From NCBI GenBank assembly GCA_005503085.1, contig SCOI01000015.1:62001-126000 (forward strand): a stretch of 64,000 bases of DNA, written 5' to 3'. The DNA is from Burkholderiales bacterium C2. GTDB taxonomy: Bacteria > Pseudomonadota > Gammaproteobacteria > Burkholderiales > Burkholderiaceae_C. Position numbers and translations under genes: made by a program. Positions 55,892 through 64,000 of the stretch are shown here, in pieces. Within the stretch, counting starts at the first letter, position 1. Each line of letters begins with the position of its first letter. The notes beneath the pieces were generated by a model. It ran no database searches. It saw only the letters and a list, made by a program, of their open reading frames with translations, and was not told the DNA's origin.

Positions 55892-57745
55892 GGGGCGACC
55901 CCGCCGCAGCGCCAGGCTGGCCACGCCCAGGCCCAGCAACCAGGCCAGGCTGCTGGCGCCACCACCACCACCTCCTCCTCCGCCGTCGGTGCTCGGTGCG
56001 GGTACGGGTGCGGGTGCGGGTGCGGGTGCGGGTGCGGGTATCGGTGCGGGTGTCGGTGTCGGTGTCGGTGTCGGTGTAGGTGTAGGTGTCGGTGCCGGAG
56101 TTGGCGTTGGTGCAGGTGTCGGCGCGGGTACGGCAGCCGCGACGGCGGCGCCCGCGTCCAGCATGCCGGCGCCGCAGGTGCTGGTCGTGCAATAGCACTC
56201 CAACTGCTCGGCGTTGCTGGGTGCCTGGCAGCTGGCGGTGCCGGCGGTGGCGCCGGTGGTCGGGAAGGGGCGCACGGTCGAGGTCAGCAGATTGCGCACC
56301 TGGCTGGTCGTCAGGCTGGGCTGCAGACTCAGCATCAGCGCCACCGTGCCACTGACCAGCGGGGTCGAGAAGCTGGTGCCGACACCGCTGGTGTAGCTGT
56401 TGTCGGCCGCCACCGGCCCTTGAGTCCCGCTATTGCCGGTGCTGTAGAGCGGGTAAAGGCAGGGGCCGGTCGCATTGCCATTGGCATCGACATTGACGCA
56501 GTTGCCGCCGGGCGCGCTGAGCGTGACCTGCGGCCCGATGCTGGAGAAACCCACTTTGGAGCCGACATGGCGCAGGCCGGCCACGGTGACGACGCCGGCG
56601 CAACTGCCCGGCGCGCCGACCGCATGGCCGGCCGAGTTGCCGGCCGCCGCAACCACCACCACATTGCGGGCCGTGGCCTCGGCAATCACCTGGGGGTAGA
56701 AGGTCCCGCAACTGGCACCGCCACCCAGGCTCAGGTTCAGCACCCGGGCTGGGTTCGGATTGCTGGGCACGCCCGGCACATCGACGCCCATGGCCCAGCG
56801 CATGCCGGCCATGATGTCGGAATCAAAGCCGCCGCACTTGCCCAGCACCCGCACCGGCAACACCTTGGCGCCCCAGGCCACGCCGGCCATGCCCAGGCCG
56901 TTGTTGCTGACGGCCGCGATCAGGCCGGCGACGCGCGTGCCGTGCCAGGAGCTGTTGCCCACATCCTCGCTGGTGCACTCGGCGCCGAGGGTGCCGGTAT
57001 TGACATCGGCCTGCGTCACCCAGTCGCCGGGATCGGAGGCATTGCTGTCGTGACCATTGCCGTCATTGGCGATCGCCAGGCCGCGGGCATCCGCGTTGTT
57101 GTAGGCCACGAAGTCATAGCCGCCGACCAGATTGGCTGCCAGATCGGGATGATCGGGGAGCACGCCGGTGTCGAGCACCGCAACGACGATGGAGGCACTG
57201 CCGGTCGTGCGGTCCCAGGCGGTCGGCGCATTGATGCCGGAGACGACCTCGCCGGCAGGCGGCTTCAGGTACCACTGCCCGGCCGCAGGCCCCGACCCGG
57301 CCACGGTCGCATAGGCCGGGTCATTGGGCACCAGGCTGTGACGCCGCAGATGGTCGACCTCGACCTGCTCGACCTCCGGATCGGCCGCCAGTCGCCGCGC
57401 CAGATCGGCCGAGCTCAGCCCCTGGGCGCGCACCACCTGGGTCCGGGCATCCAGGCTCAGGCCGGCGCGCAGACCACCCCGGGCCGCCAGCCCGGTGCGC
57501 AGCGCCAGCGCATGGGCGCGCTGACCGGCCAGATCGGCCACCTCGGCGGGCGCCGCCCGGCTGGCCATGGGTTTGGCCAGCACCGAAGGCGCGGCCGCCT
57601 TGAAGCGCACGATCACGCGGGCCTGCGCCTCGTCGCTTGCGCTCGCCGGGGCTGTCGCGGCCGACAGGCCGATAGGCAGGCCGGCCAGGCCCAGGCTCAG
57701 GGCCAGCAAAGAGGGACGGAACACGGGGCTGCGTAGGCGCTTCAT
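55871..57745 (-). CDS. Secreted S8 serine peptidase with proline-rich linker and GlyGly-CTERM-like tail
   Basis: A 624-residue exported subtilase. The signal peptide (about 1-36) and an inhibitor-like propeptide (to about 140) are followed by the catalytic domain: D192 in [13 protein letters not shown]268 in [10 protein letters not shown]370 and S458 in [10 protein letters not shown] Pro-Ala/Pro-Thr linker (about 540-584), a glycine run (588-596) and a C-terminal hydrophobic helix ([20 protein letters not shown]) close the chain. That tail resembles GlyGly-CTERM sorting signals processed by rhombosortase. The start is ATG at 57745 (MKRLRSP). Confidence 0.92.
   Translation of the reverse strand: MKRLRSPVFRPSLLALSLGLAGLPIGLSAATAPASASDEAQARVIVRFKAAAPSVLAKPMASRAAPAEVADLAGQRAHALALRTGLAARGGLRAGLSLDARTQVVRAQGLSSADLARRLAADPEVEQVEVDHLRRHSLVPNDPAYATVAGSGPAAGQWYLKPPAGEVVSGINAPTAWDRTTGSASIVVAVLDTGVLPDHPDLAANLVGGYDFVAYNNADARGLAIANDGNGHDSNASDPGDWVTQADVNTGTLGAECTSEDVGNSSWHGTRVAGLIAAVSNNGLGMAGVAWGAKVLPVRVLGKCGGFDSDIMAGMRWAMGVDVPGVPSNPNPARVLNLSLGGGASCGTFYPQVIAEATARNVVVVAAAGNSAGHAVGAPGSCAGVVTVAGLRHVGSKVGFSSIGPQVTLSAPGGNCVNVDANGNATGPCLYPLYSTGNSGTQGPVAADNSYTSGVGTSFSTPLVSGTVALMLSLQPSLTTSQVRNLLTSTVRPFPTTGATAGTASCQAPSNAEQLECYCTTSTCGAGMLDAGAAVAAAVPAPTPAPTPTPAPTPTPTPTPTPTPTPAPIPAPAPAPAPAPVPAPSTDGGGGGGGGGASSLAWLLGLGVASLALRRGRPSGRTGG
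55995..56131. repeat. Hexanucleotide repeat tract encoding the Pro-Ala/Pro-Thr linker
   Basis: On the plus strand, units GGTGCG and GGTGTC (with GGTGTA variants) repeat about twenty times. On the coding strand this yields alternating proline with alanine or threonine. Repeat number changes of six bases keep the frame, so the length of the linker may vary between strains without breaking the gene. Confidence 0.8.
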
Positions 57746-57869
57746 GGTTTGACCCATTCTGGGCTCGGGCACGCCCAGCGGGCGCGATCAGCGCAGTTTA
57801 GAGGGCCGACCTTTGCGTCCGTGTGTAAACAAACGCAAAACCACCCGGGTGTTCGGGCGACCAAGCAAA

Positions 57870-57899
57870 AAGGCCTTGCCCGTCGCCGGGCAAGGCCTT
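57870..57899 (-). terminator. Rho-independent terminator of the gap gene
   Basis: AAGGCCTTGCCCG and its exact complement form a 13-bp stem with a TCGC loop, 22 bases after the gap stop on the minus strand, and TTTTTGC follows. It also separates gap from the divergently located subtilase promoter. Confidence 0.9.
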
Positions 57900-57920
57900 G
57901 AGGTCAACAGGACGGGCTGC

Positions 57921-58928
<1,008 letters not shown>

Positions 58929-58953
58929 CTAAGTCAGAAAAGCAAAATCCATG

Positions 58954-58977
58954 AAAAAGGGGCGCCACGCACCCCTT
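58954..58977 (-). terminator. Terminator-like hairpin between transketolase and gap
   Basis: On the minus strand AAGGGG and CCCCTT pair across a short GC-containing loop, and the stem runs straight into TTTTT. It could be a partial terminator or attenuator that lets gap be expressed from its own promoter or at a different level from tkt. Confidence 0.6.
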
Positions 58978-58990
58978 CGAACTCAAACCA

Positions 58991-61039
58991 TCACTTCTTC
59001 GTCTTCAAACGGGCCAGGCCCAGCGCCACCTTGACCGTGTCCACCACATTCTCGGGCGTGAAGCCGAAATGCTTGAACAGCACCGGTGCCGGGGCCGACT
59101 CGCCGTAGCTGTCGATGCCGACGACGGCGGCGACGCCGTATTTCCACCAGCCATCGCTGACACCCATTTCCACCGCGACGCGCGGCAGGCCTTCGGGCAG
59201 CACGGCCTTCTTGTACTTGGCGTCCTGGCGGTCGAACACCGTGGTCGAGGGCATGGAGACCACGCGCACCGCGATGCCCTCGGCGGCCAGCGAGGCCTGG
59301 GCATGCAGGGCCAGCTGCACCTCGGAGCCGGTGGCGATGATGACGCCCTGGGCCTTCTTCTTCAGGCCCACCTCGGCCGGCTCGCTCAGGACATAGCCGC
59401 CCTTGCTGATCTCGTCCAGATTGGCCTTGGGCGCATAGGGCAGGTTCTGCCGGCTCAGCGCCAGCACGCTGGGGCGCGTGGCATTGCCGATGGCCATGGT
59501 CCAGGCCACGGCGGTCTCGGTGGTGTCGGCCGGGCGCCAGACATCCAGGCCCGGGATCAGGCGCAGCGAGGCCACATGCTCGATCGACTGGTGGGTCGGG
59601 CCGTCCTCGCCCAGGCCGATCGAGTCGTGCGTGAAGACATGGATGACGCGCTGCTTCATCAGCGCGGCCATGCGGATCGCATTGCGGCTGTAGTCGCTGA
59701 AGGTCAGGAAGGTGCCGCCGTAGGGGATGTAGCCACCGTGCAGCGCGATGCCGTTCATGATGGCGGCCATGCCGAACTCGCGCACGCCGTAGTTGATGTG
59801 GCGGCCGCCGTTGCTTGAGCCATCGGCTTCCAGGCGGAAGGCCGGCGTGCTCTTGGTATTGGTCAGGTTGGAGCCGGTCAGATCGGCCGAGCCGCCCAGC
59901 AGCTCGGGCACGGCGGCGGTAAAGGCCTCCAGCGCCAGCTGGCTGGCCTTGCGGCTGGCGACGGTCTCGCCCTTGGTGTGGGCGGCCACCACCGCGTCCA
60001 CCGCGGTCTGCGCGAAGTTGGCCGGCAGCACGCCGGCCATGCGGCGCTGGAACTCGGCGGCCAGTTCGGGGTGGGCCGTGGCATAGGCGTCGAAACGCTC
60101 GTCCCAGGCCTGCTCCAGCGCGGCGCCCTTGGCCTTGGCATCCCAGTCGGCATAGACCTCGGCCGGCACGACGAAGGGCTCGTGCGTCCAGCCCAGCGCC
60201 TCGCGGGTCAGCTTGATCTCGTCGCCGCCCAGCGGCTCGCCATGGGCCTTGGCGGTGTTGGCACGGTTGGGCGAGCCCTTGCCGATATGGGTCTTCGCGA
60301 TGATCAGTGAGGGCATGTCGGTGCTCATCTTGGCCAGCGCGATTGCGGCGTCGACCGCATCGACATCATGGCCGTCGACCGGGCCGATGACGTTCCAGCC
60401 ATAGGCCTCGAAACGCTGGGCGGTGTTGTCGATGAACCAGGGGGCGACCTGGCCGTCGATCGAGATGCCGTTGTCGTCGTAGATCGCGATCAGCTTGTTC
60501 AGCTTCCAGGCGCCGGCCAGCGCGCAGGCCTCGTGGCTGATGCCTTCCATCAGGCAGCCGTCACCCAGGAAGGCGTAGGTGTGGTGGTCCACCACCGCAT
60601 GGCCGTCACGGTTGAACTCCTTGGCCAGCATTTTCTCGGCCAGCGCCAAGCCCACGGCATTGGTGATGCCCTGGCCCAGCGGGCCGGTGGTGGTCTCGAC
60701 GCCGGGGGTGATGCCCACCTCGGGATGGCCCGGTGTCTTGCTGTGCAGCTGGCGGAAGGCCTTCAGCTCGGCCATCGGCAAGTCGTAGCCCGTCAGGTGC
60801 AGCAGCGCATAGATCAGCATCGAGCCGTGGCCATTGCTCAGCACGAAGCGGTCGCGGTCGGCCCATTGCGGGTTGGCCGGGTTGTGGCGCAGATGGCGGC
60901 CCCACAGCGCGACGGCGATATCGGCCATGCCCATCGGTGCGCCGGGGTGGCCCGAATTGGCTTGCTGCACGGCGTCCATGGCCAGTGCGCGAATGGCGTT
61001 GGCCATCAAAGTGGGGTTGCTTGCAGCGGTTTGAGCCAT
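58991..61039 (-). CDS. tkt: Transketolase
   Basis: Thiamine-diphosphate enzyme of the pentose phosphate pathway that transfers two-carbon units. The 682-residue length is normal. It has the start-region [43 protein letters not shown] in the ThDP motif, the [14 protein letters not shown] region and [10 protein letters not shown]. The ATG at 61039 (MAQTAASNP) was chosen. Divergent from the hemerythrin-like gene at 61171, it is the first gene of the tkt-gap unit. Confidence 0.97.
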   Translation of the reverse strand: MAQTAASNPTLMANAIRALAMDAVQQANSGHPGAPMGMADIAVALWGRHLRHNPANPQWADRDRFVLSNGHGSMLIYALLHLTGYDLPMAELKAFRQLHSKTPGHPEVGITPGVETTTGPLGQGITNAVGLALAEKMLAKEFNRDGHAVVDHHTYAFLGDGCLMEGISHEACALAGAWKLNKLIAIYDDNGISIDGQVAPWFIDNTAQRFEAYGWNVIGPVDGHDVDAVDAAIALAKMSTDMPSLIIAKTHIGKGSPNRANTAKAHGEPLGGDEIKLTREALGWTHEPFVVPAEVYADWDAKAKGAALEQAWDERFDAYATAHPELAAEFQRRMAGVLPANFAQTAVDAVVAAHTKGETVASRKASQLALEAFTAAVPELLGGSADLTGSNLTNTKSTPAFRLEADGSSNGGRHINYGVREFGMAAIMNGIALHGGYIPYGGTFLTFSDYSRNAIRMAALMKQRVIHVFTHDSIGLGEDGPTHQSIEHVASLRLIPGLDVWRPADTTETAVAWTMAIGNATRPSVLALSRQNLPYAPKANLDEISKGGYVLSEPAEVGLKKKAQGVIIATGSEVQLALHAQASLAAEGIAVRVVSMPSTTVFDRQDAKYKKAVLPEGLPRVAVEMGVSDGWWKYGVAAVVGIDSYGESAPAPVLFKHFGFTPENVVDTVKVALGLARLKTKK

Positions 61040-61170
61040 GGTGGGTGCGGGCGGAGTTGCGAGTAAACGCGGGATTTTACTTGGCCGCCGGCCCCACCCC
61101 GGCTTGACCCAGAGCAAGACCTCGCGGCGCCCGAGCTGGCACGCTGCGCCATGCACTGCCGGAGACACCG

Positions 61171-61755
61171 ATGACCGCACTGACGCTTCGCATCATCCGC
61201 GACGAACACCATGCGCTGGCCGCGATGCTGCGCACGATACCGCTGCTGCTGGCCCAGCACCGCCAGCAGGGCAGCCGGCCCGATTTCGATGCGCTGCGTG
61301 CGATGCTGTTCTATGTCGATGAGTTCCCCGAGCGCCTGCACCACCCGAAGGAAACCGAGCTGCTGTTTCCGAAGCTGCGGGCGCGGGCGCCGCAGTCGCG
61401 CGAGCTGCTGGACCGGCTCGACGCCGACCATGGCCGCGGCGAGCGCGCGGTGCGCGAGCTGCAGCACCGGCTGCTGGCCTTCGAGCTGCTCGGCGAGCCG
61501 CGCCGCGCCGCCTTCGAGCAGGCCGCCCGGCGCTATGTCGACGCCTATCTGCAGCATATGGCGCTGGAGGAGCGCGAGGTGCTGCCGCTGGCCGAGCAGG
61601 TGCTCGGCCCCGAGGACTGGGCCGAGCTCGACGAGGCCTTCGCCGGCAACCGCGACCCGCTGACCGGCCATGTGCCGGACGCCGAGTACCAGGACTTGTT
61701 CGCCCGCATCCTGAACCTGGTGCCCGCGCCGCTGGGCCTGGGGCCACCGGACTGA
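61171..61755 (+). CDS. Hemerythrin-like (HHE) domain protein
   Basis: A 194-residue soluble helical protein. It shows the HHE-type metal-binding pattern: [14 protein letters not shown] with histidines at 13-14, [23 protein letters not shown] and [17 protein letters not shown]. Such proteins bind non-haem di-iron and often deal with oxygen or nitric oxide. GGAG lies six bases before the ATG. It is divergent from tkt and followed by murU. Confidence 0.88.
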   Translation: MTALTLRIIRDEHHALAAMLRTIPLLLAQHRQQGSRPDFDALRAMLFYVDEFPERLHHPKETELLFPKLRARAPQSRELLDRLDADHGRGERAVRELQHRLLAFELLGEPRRAAFEQAARRYVDAYLQHMALEEREVLPLAEQVLGPEDWAELDEAFAGNRDPLTGHVPDAEYQDLFARILNLVPAPLGLGPPD

Positions 61756-61786
61756 CCCCCGGCGGCGCACCCTACACTCCCGCCCC

Positions 61787-62470
61787 ATGCGAGCCATCAT
61801 CCTCGCGGCCGGGCGCGGCGAGCGCATGCGGCCGCTGACCGACACCACCCCGAAGCCGCTGCTGAGCGTACGCGGCAAGCCGTTGATCGTCTGGCATATC
61901 GAGGCCCTGGCCGCCGCCGGCGTGCGCGATATCGTGATCAACACGGCCTGGCTGGCCGAGCAGTTCCCGGCCACGCTGGGCGACGGCAGCGCCTGGGGCC
62001 TGCGCCTGCATTACTCGGTCGAGGCGCAGGCACTGGAGACCGCCGGCGGCATCGCCAAAGCCCTGCCGCTGCTGACAGCCGACGGCGACGCGGCCTTCTG
62101 GGTGGTCTCGGCCGATGTGTTTCTGCCGGAGTTTCGCTTCGATGCCGATCAGGCCCGGCGCTTCGCCGACGGCCCGCGGCTGGCCCATCTGTGGATGGTG
62201 GCCAACAGCCCGCACCACCCCGATGGCGACTTCGCGATCAGCGCCGAGGGCCTGGCCGCCAACGAGGGCGGGCCGCGCCACACCTGGTCCTGCATCGGCC
62301 TGTACCGCGCCGAGATGTTCGCCGGCATCACCCCAGGCACGCGCGCGCGGCTGCGGCCCTGTCTGGACGCCGGCATCGCCGCCGGCCGCATCGGCGCCGA
62401 GTTCTACCCCGGGCCCTGGACCGATGTGGGCACGGTGGCGCGGCTGGACGCCCTGAACCACAGCGCCTGA
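61787..62470 (+). CDS. murU: N-acetylmuramate alpha-1-phosphate uridylyltransferase (MurU-like)
   Basis: A 227-residue nucleotidyltransferase that makes UDP-N-acetylmuramate in the peptidoglycan recycling route. The N-terminal signature AIILAAGRGERMRPLTDTTPKPLLSVRGKPLI is followed by DVFLPEFRF and the C-terminal GPWTDVGTVARLDALN, close to MurU. In many bacteria murU sits directly beside amgK, but here the neighbour upstream is the hemerythrin gene. A related mannose-1-phosphate guanylyltransferase activity remains possible. Confidence 0.82.
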   Translation: MRAIILAAGRGERMRPLTDTTPKPLLSVRGKPLIVWHIEALAAAGVRDIVINTAWLAEQFPATLGDGSAWGLRLHYSVEAQALETAGGIAKALPLLTADGDAAFWVVSADVFLPEFRFDADQARRFADGPRLAHLWMVANSPHHPDGDFAISAEGLAANEGGPRHTWSCIGLYRAEMFAGITPGTRARLRPCLDAGIAAGRIGAEFYPGPWTDVGTVARLDALNHSA

Positions 62471-62482
62471 ACCTCGCCGGCC

Positions 62483-63610
62483 ATGGACGTCCGCACCCTC
62501 TTCCTGGCCCAGACCTGCGCACTGCTGGCCAGCGCCGCGATGCTGTGGATCGCGCGCGGCGAGGCCGACCGGCGCAACGGCCTGCGCCTGTGGATGCTGG
62601 CCGTCGCGAGCCAGGGCCTGGCCTATGCGCTGCTGTCCAACGCCGGCCGCCTGCCCAGCCTGCTGAGCGCCGGCCTGGGCAATGCGCTGGGCGCCGTCAG
62701 CGTGGCGCTGTTCCATGCGGCGATCCGTCAGTTCCTGGGCCAGGCCCTGCAGCGCAGCGGGCTGGTGCTGATGGCCTCGATGGTGCTGGCGGTGACGGCG
62801 GTGGCGCTGACGGCCGGTGCCGACTACGCGCAATCCACCATCTTCAACGGCTTCGCCTACGGCCTGGTGCAGCTGCTCAATGCCTGGCTGCTGTGGCGCA
62901 GCCCGGCACCGACCCTGCGAGGGGTGCAGCGGGTGGTCGCGGGCTTCTACCTCTTGATGGGCCTGCTGCTGCCGCTGCGCGCCGCCGCGCTGCTGCTCCA
63001 GCAGGGCCAGGGACGCGACTATCTGAACGTGCCCGCCGACTGGCAGGCGCCGCTATTCCTGTTCGGCTTTCTGTTCATCATCGTGACCACGCTGGGCTTT
63101 CTGCAGATGTGCAAGATGCAGGCGGAGGCCGAGGTGCGGCAGCAAGCCCATAGCGACGGGCTGACCGGCCTGCCCAACCGGCGGGCCCTTGACGAGGCCG
63201 TGGCCGCCGCGGTCACGCGGGCCCGGTCCTTTGCGCTGCTGATGGTCGATCTGGATCATTTCAAGGCCATCAACGACGGCTTCGGCCACCATGCCGGCGA
63301 CGCCGCGCTGGCCGACTTCGCCGCAGGCCTGCGCGCCAGCCTGGCCGCCGGCGAGCAGGCCTTCCGCTGGGGCGGCGAGGAGTTCTGCCTGCTGCTGCCG
63401 GCCGGCGATGCCGGGGCGGCACTGGCGCGGGCACGGCAGCTGCACCAGCAGATCGCACGGCCGCCCCGGGGCGAGCTGCCGGCGCTGCGCTGCAGCCTGG
63501 GGCTGACGCTGTGGCAGCCGGGCGACTCGGCCGACACCCTGTTCCGACGCGCCGACCGGGCGCTGTACCGCGCCAAATCGCTGGGCCGCAATCGGGTCGA
63601 GTCGGGCTGA
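62483..63610 (+). CDS. Membrane-bound diguanylate cyclase lacking an I-site
   Basis: A 375-residue protein. Several membrane helices fill residues 1-200 (starts at about 3, 38, 70, 88, 108, 125, 145 and 185), and a GGDEF domain follows (about 215-372). The active site is GGEEF. In the position of the RxxD inhibitory motif it reads AAGE, so product inhibition through that site should be absent. ATG at 62483 is 12 bases after the murU stop. It is the third cyclase of the window. Confidence 0.88.
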   Translation: MDVRTLFLAQTCALLASAAMLWIARGEADRRNGLRLWMLAVASQGLAYALLSNAGRLPSLLSAGLGNALGAVSVALFHAAIRQFLGQALQRSGLVLMASMVLAVTAVALTAGADYAQSTIFNGFAYGLVQLLNAWLLWRSPAPTLRGVQRVVAGFYLLMGLLLPLRAAALLLQQGQGRDYLNVPADWQAPLFLFGFLFIIVTTLGFLQMCKMQAEAEVRQQAHSDGLTGLPNRRALDEAVAAAVTRARSFALLMVDLDHFKAINDGFGHHAGDAALADFAAGLRASLAAGEQAFRWGGEEFCLLLPAGDAGAALARARQLHQQIARPPRGELPALRCSLGLTLWQPGDSADTLFRRADRALYRAKSLGRNRVESG

Positions 63611-63620
63611 GGCCGGCGGC

Positions 63621-64000
63621 CTATTTGGCCAGCGGCTTGGCGATCGTGTCGATGCGGGCCAGCAGCTCGGGCGTCAGCTTGGGCGTGACCGCCAGCGCGC
63701 CGAGGTTGTCCTGCAGCTGGCTGAGCTTGCTGGCGCCCAGGATCACGGTGGAGACGCGCGGGTTCTTGTTGACCCAGGCCAGCGCCAGCTGGGCCATCGT
63801 GCAGCCCAGCTCGGCGGCAATGCCTTCCAGCGCGGCCACGGCCTGGTTTTTCGCCGGGTCCTGCAACTGCTCGCGCATCCAGGCCATGCTTTCCAGCGAG
63901 CCGCGGCTACCCTCCGGAATGCCGTTCTTGTACTTGCCGGTCAGCAGGCCCGAGGCCAGCGGGCTCCAGGTCGTCAGGCCCAGGCCGATATCCTCGTACA
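63621..64000 (-). CDS. Aldo/keto reductase, C-terminal part (5' end outside the window)
   Basis: The last 125 residues of an aldo/keto reductase whose N-terminus lies beyond the window. The text [23 protein letters not shown] and [10 protein letters not shown], then [32 protein letters not shown], matches the voltage-gated potassium channel beta-subunit-like group (AKR6/YghZ family). It probably reduces aldehydes with NADPH. It ends 10 bases from the convergent cyclase stop. Confidence 0.88.
   Translation of the reverse strand, partial: YEDIGLGLTTWSPLASGLLTGKYKNGIPEGSRGSLESMAWMREQLQDPAKNQAVAALEGIAAELGCTMAQLALAWVNKNPRVSTVILGASKLSQLQDNLGALAVTPKLTPELLARIDTIAKPLAK

Overview
The window is a compact, high-GC stretch of a proteobacterial chromosome. 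Gene content and protein style point to the Burkholderiales, most likely a Roseateles/Mitsuaria/Paucibacter-like member of the Leptothrix-Rubrivivax group. The hints are an HU protein with an alanine/lysine-rich tail, topoisomerase III with a similar tail, tkt-gap, a birA-SPOR pair, DctPQM TRAP transporters, an NnrU protein, and many LysR, IclR and Lrp regulators. I see no rRNA, CRISPR array, integrase, transposase or phage gene. There is one tRNA (Leu, CAG). The genus is inference.

Layout. 1-3.1 kb: a diguanylate cyclase, a periplasmic solute-binding-like protein with an ABM monooxygenase, and HU. 3.1-8.2 kb: a MOSC protein, tRNA-Leu, then a lysine-to-2-hydroxyglutarate catabolic operon (lysine 6-/saccharopine dehydrogenase, amaB-type dehydrogenase, DUF1338/HglS) with a divergent Lrp regulator and a phased operator array. 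8.2-13.7 kb: small membrane proteins, GlpQ, and an operon of a DJ-1/TPR protein with a two-component system. 13.7-18.8 kb: a four-gene operon for a PgtC/AfuA-like ABC importer and a LysR regulator. 19-26 kb: mostly single genes, including a ketopantoate-reductase-like enzyme, a zinc metallopeptidase, a TPR-GNAT fusion, a secreted protein resembling EF-Tu domain 3, a GST, a kinase-fold protein and RidA.

26-31 kb: IclR, HMG-CoA lyase and a CoA-transferase, a second diguanylate cyclase, a glyoxalase and a PspC protein. 31-36.7 kb: a complete dipeptide/oligopeptide ABC transporter. 36.7-43 kb: proA, a nitronate monooxygenase, GNAT, an AEC carrier and a PAS-HAMP histidine kinase. 43-48.4 kb: a catabolic operon of a DapA-family lyase, a TRAP transporter and 2-oxoglutarate semialdehyde dehydrogenase. 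48.4-51 kb: a flavin-binding protein and GST, with a divergent LysR. 51-57.7 kb: topoisomerase III, a SET-domain methyltransferase, BirA, a SPOR protein and a secreted subtilase with a GlyGly-CTERM-like tail. 57.9-61 kb: tkt-gap. 61-64 kb: a hemerythrin-like protein, MurU, a third diguanylate cyclase and a truncated aldo/keto reductase.

Most of the window is ordinary metabolic and transport DNA. The points most worth a second look are the one-step lysine oxidation operon with its 25-bp-phased Lrp sites, the exported EF-Tu domain-3 look-alike, the SET methyltransferase beside lysine-tailed DNA-binding proteins, the DJ-1/TPR two-component operon with a direct-repeat box, and the sorting-signal subtilase. 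Very long open frames antisense to real genes are common here and were treated as by-products of high GC.
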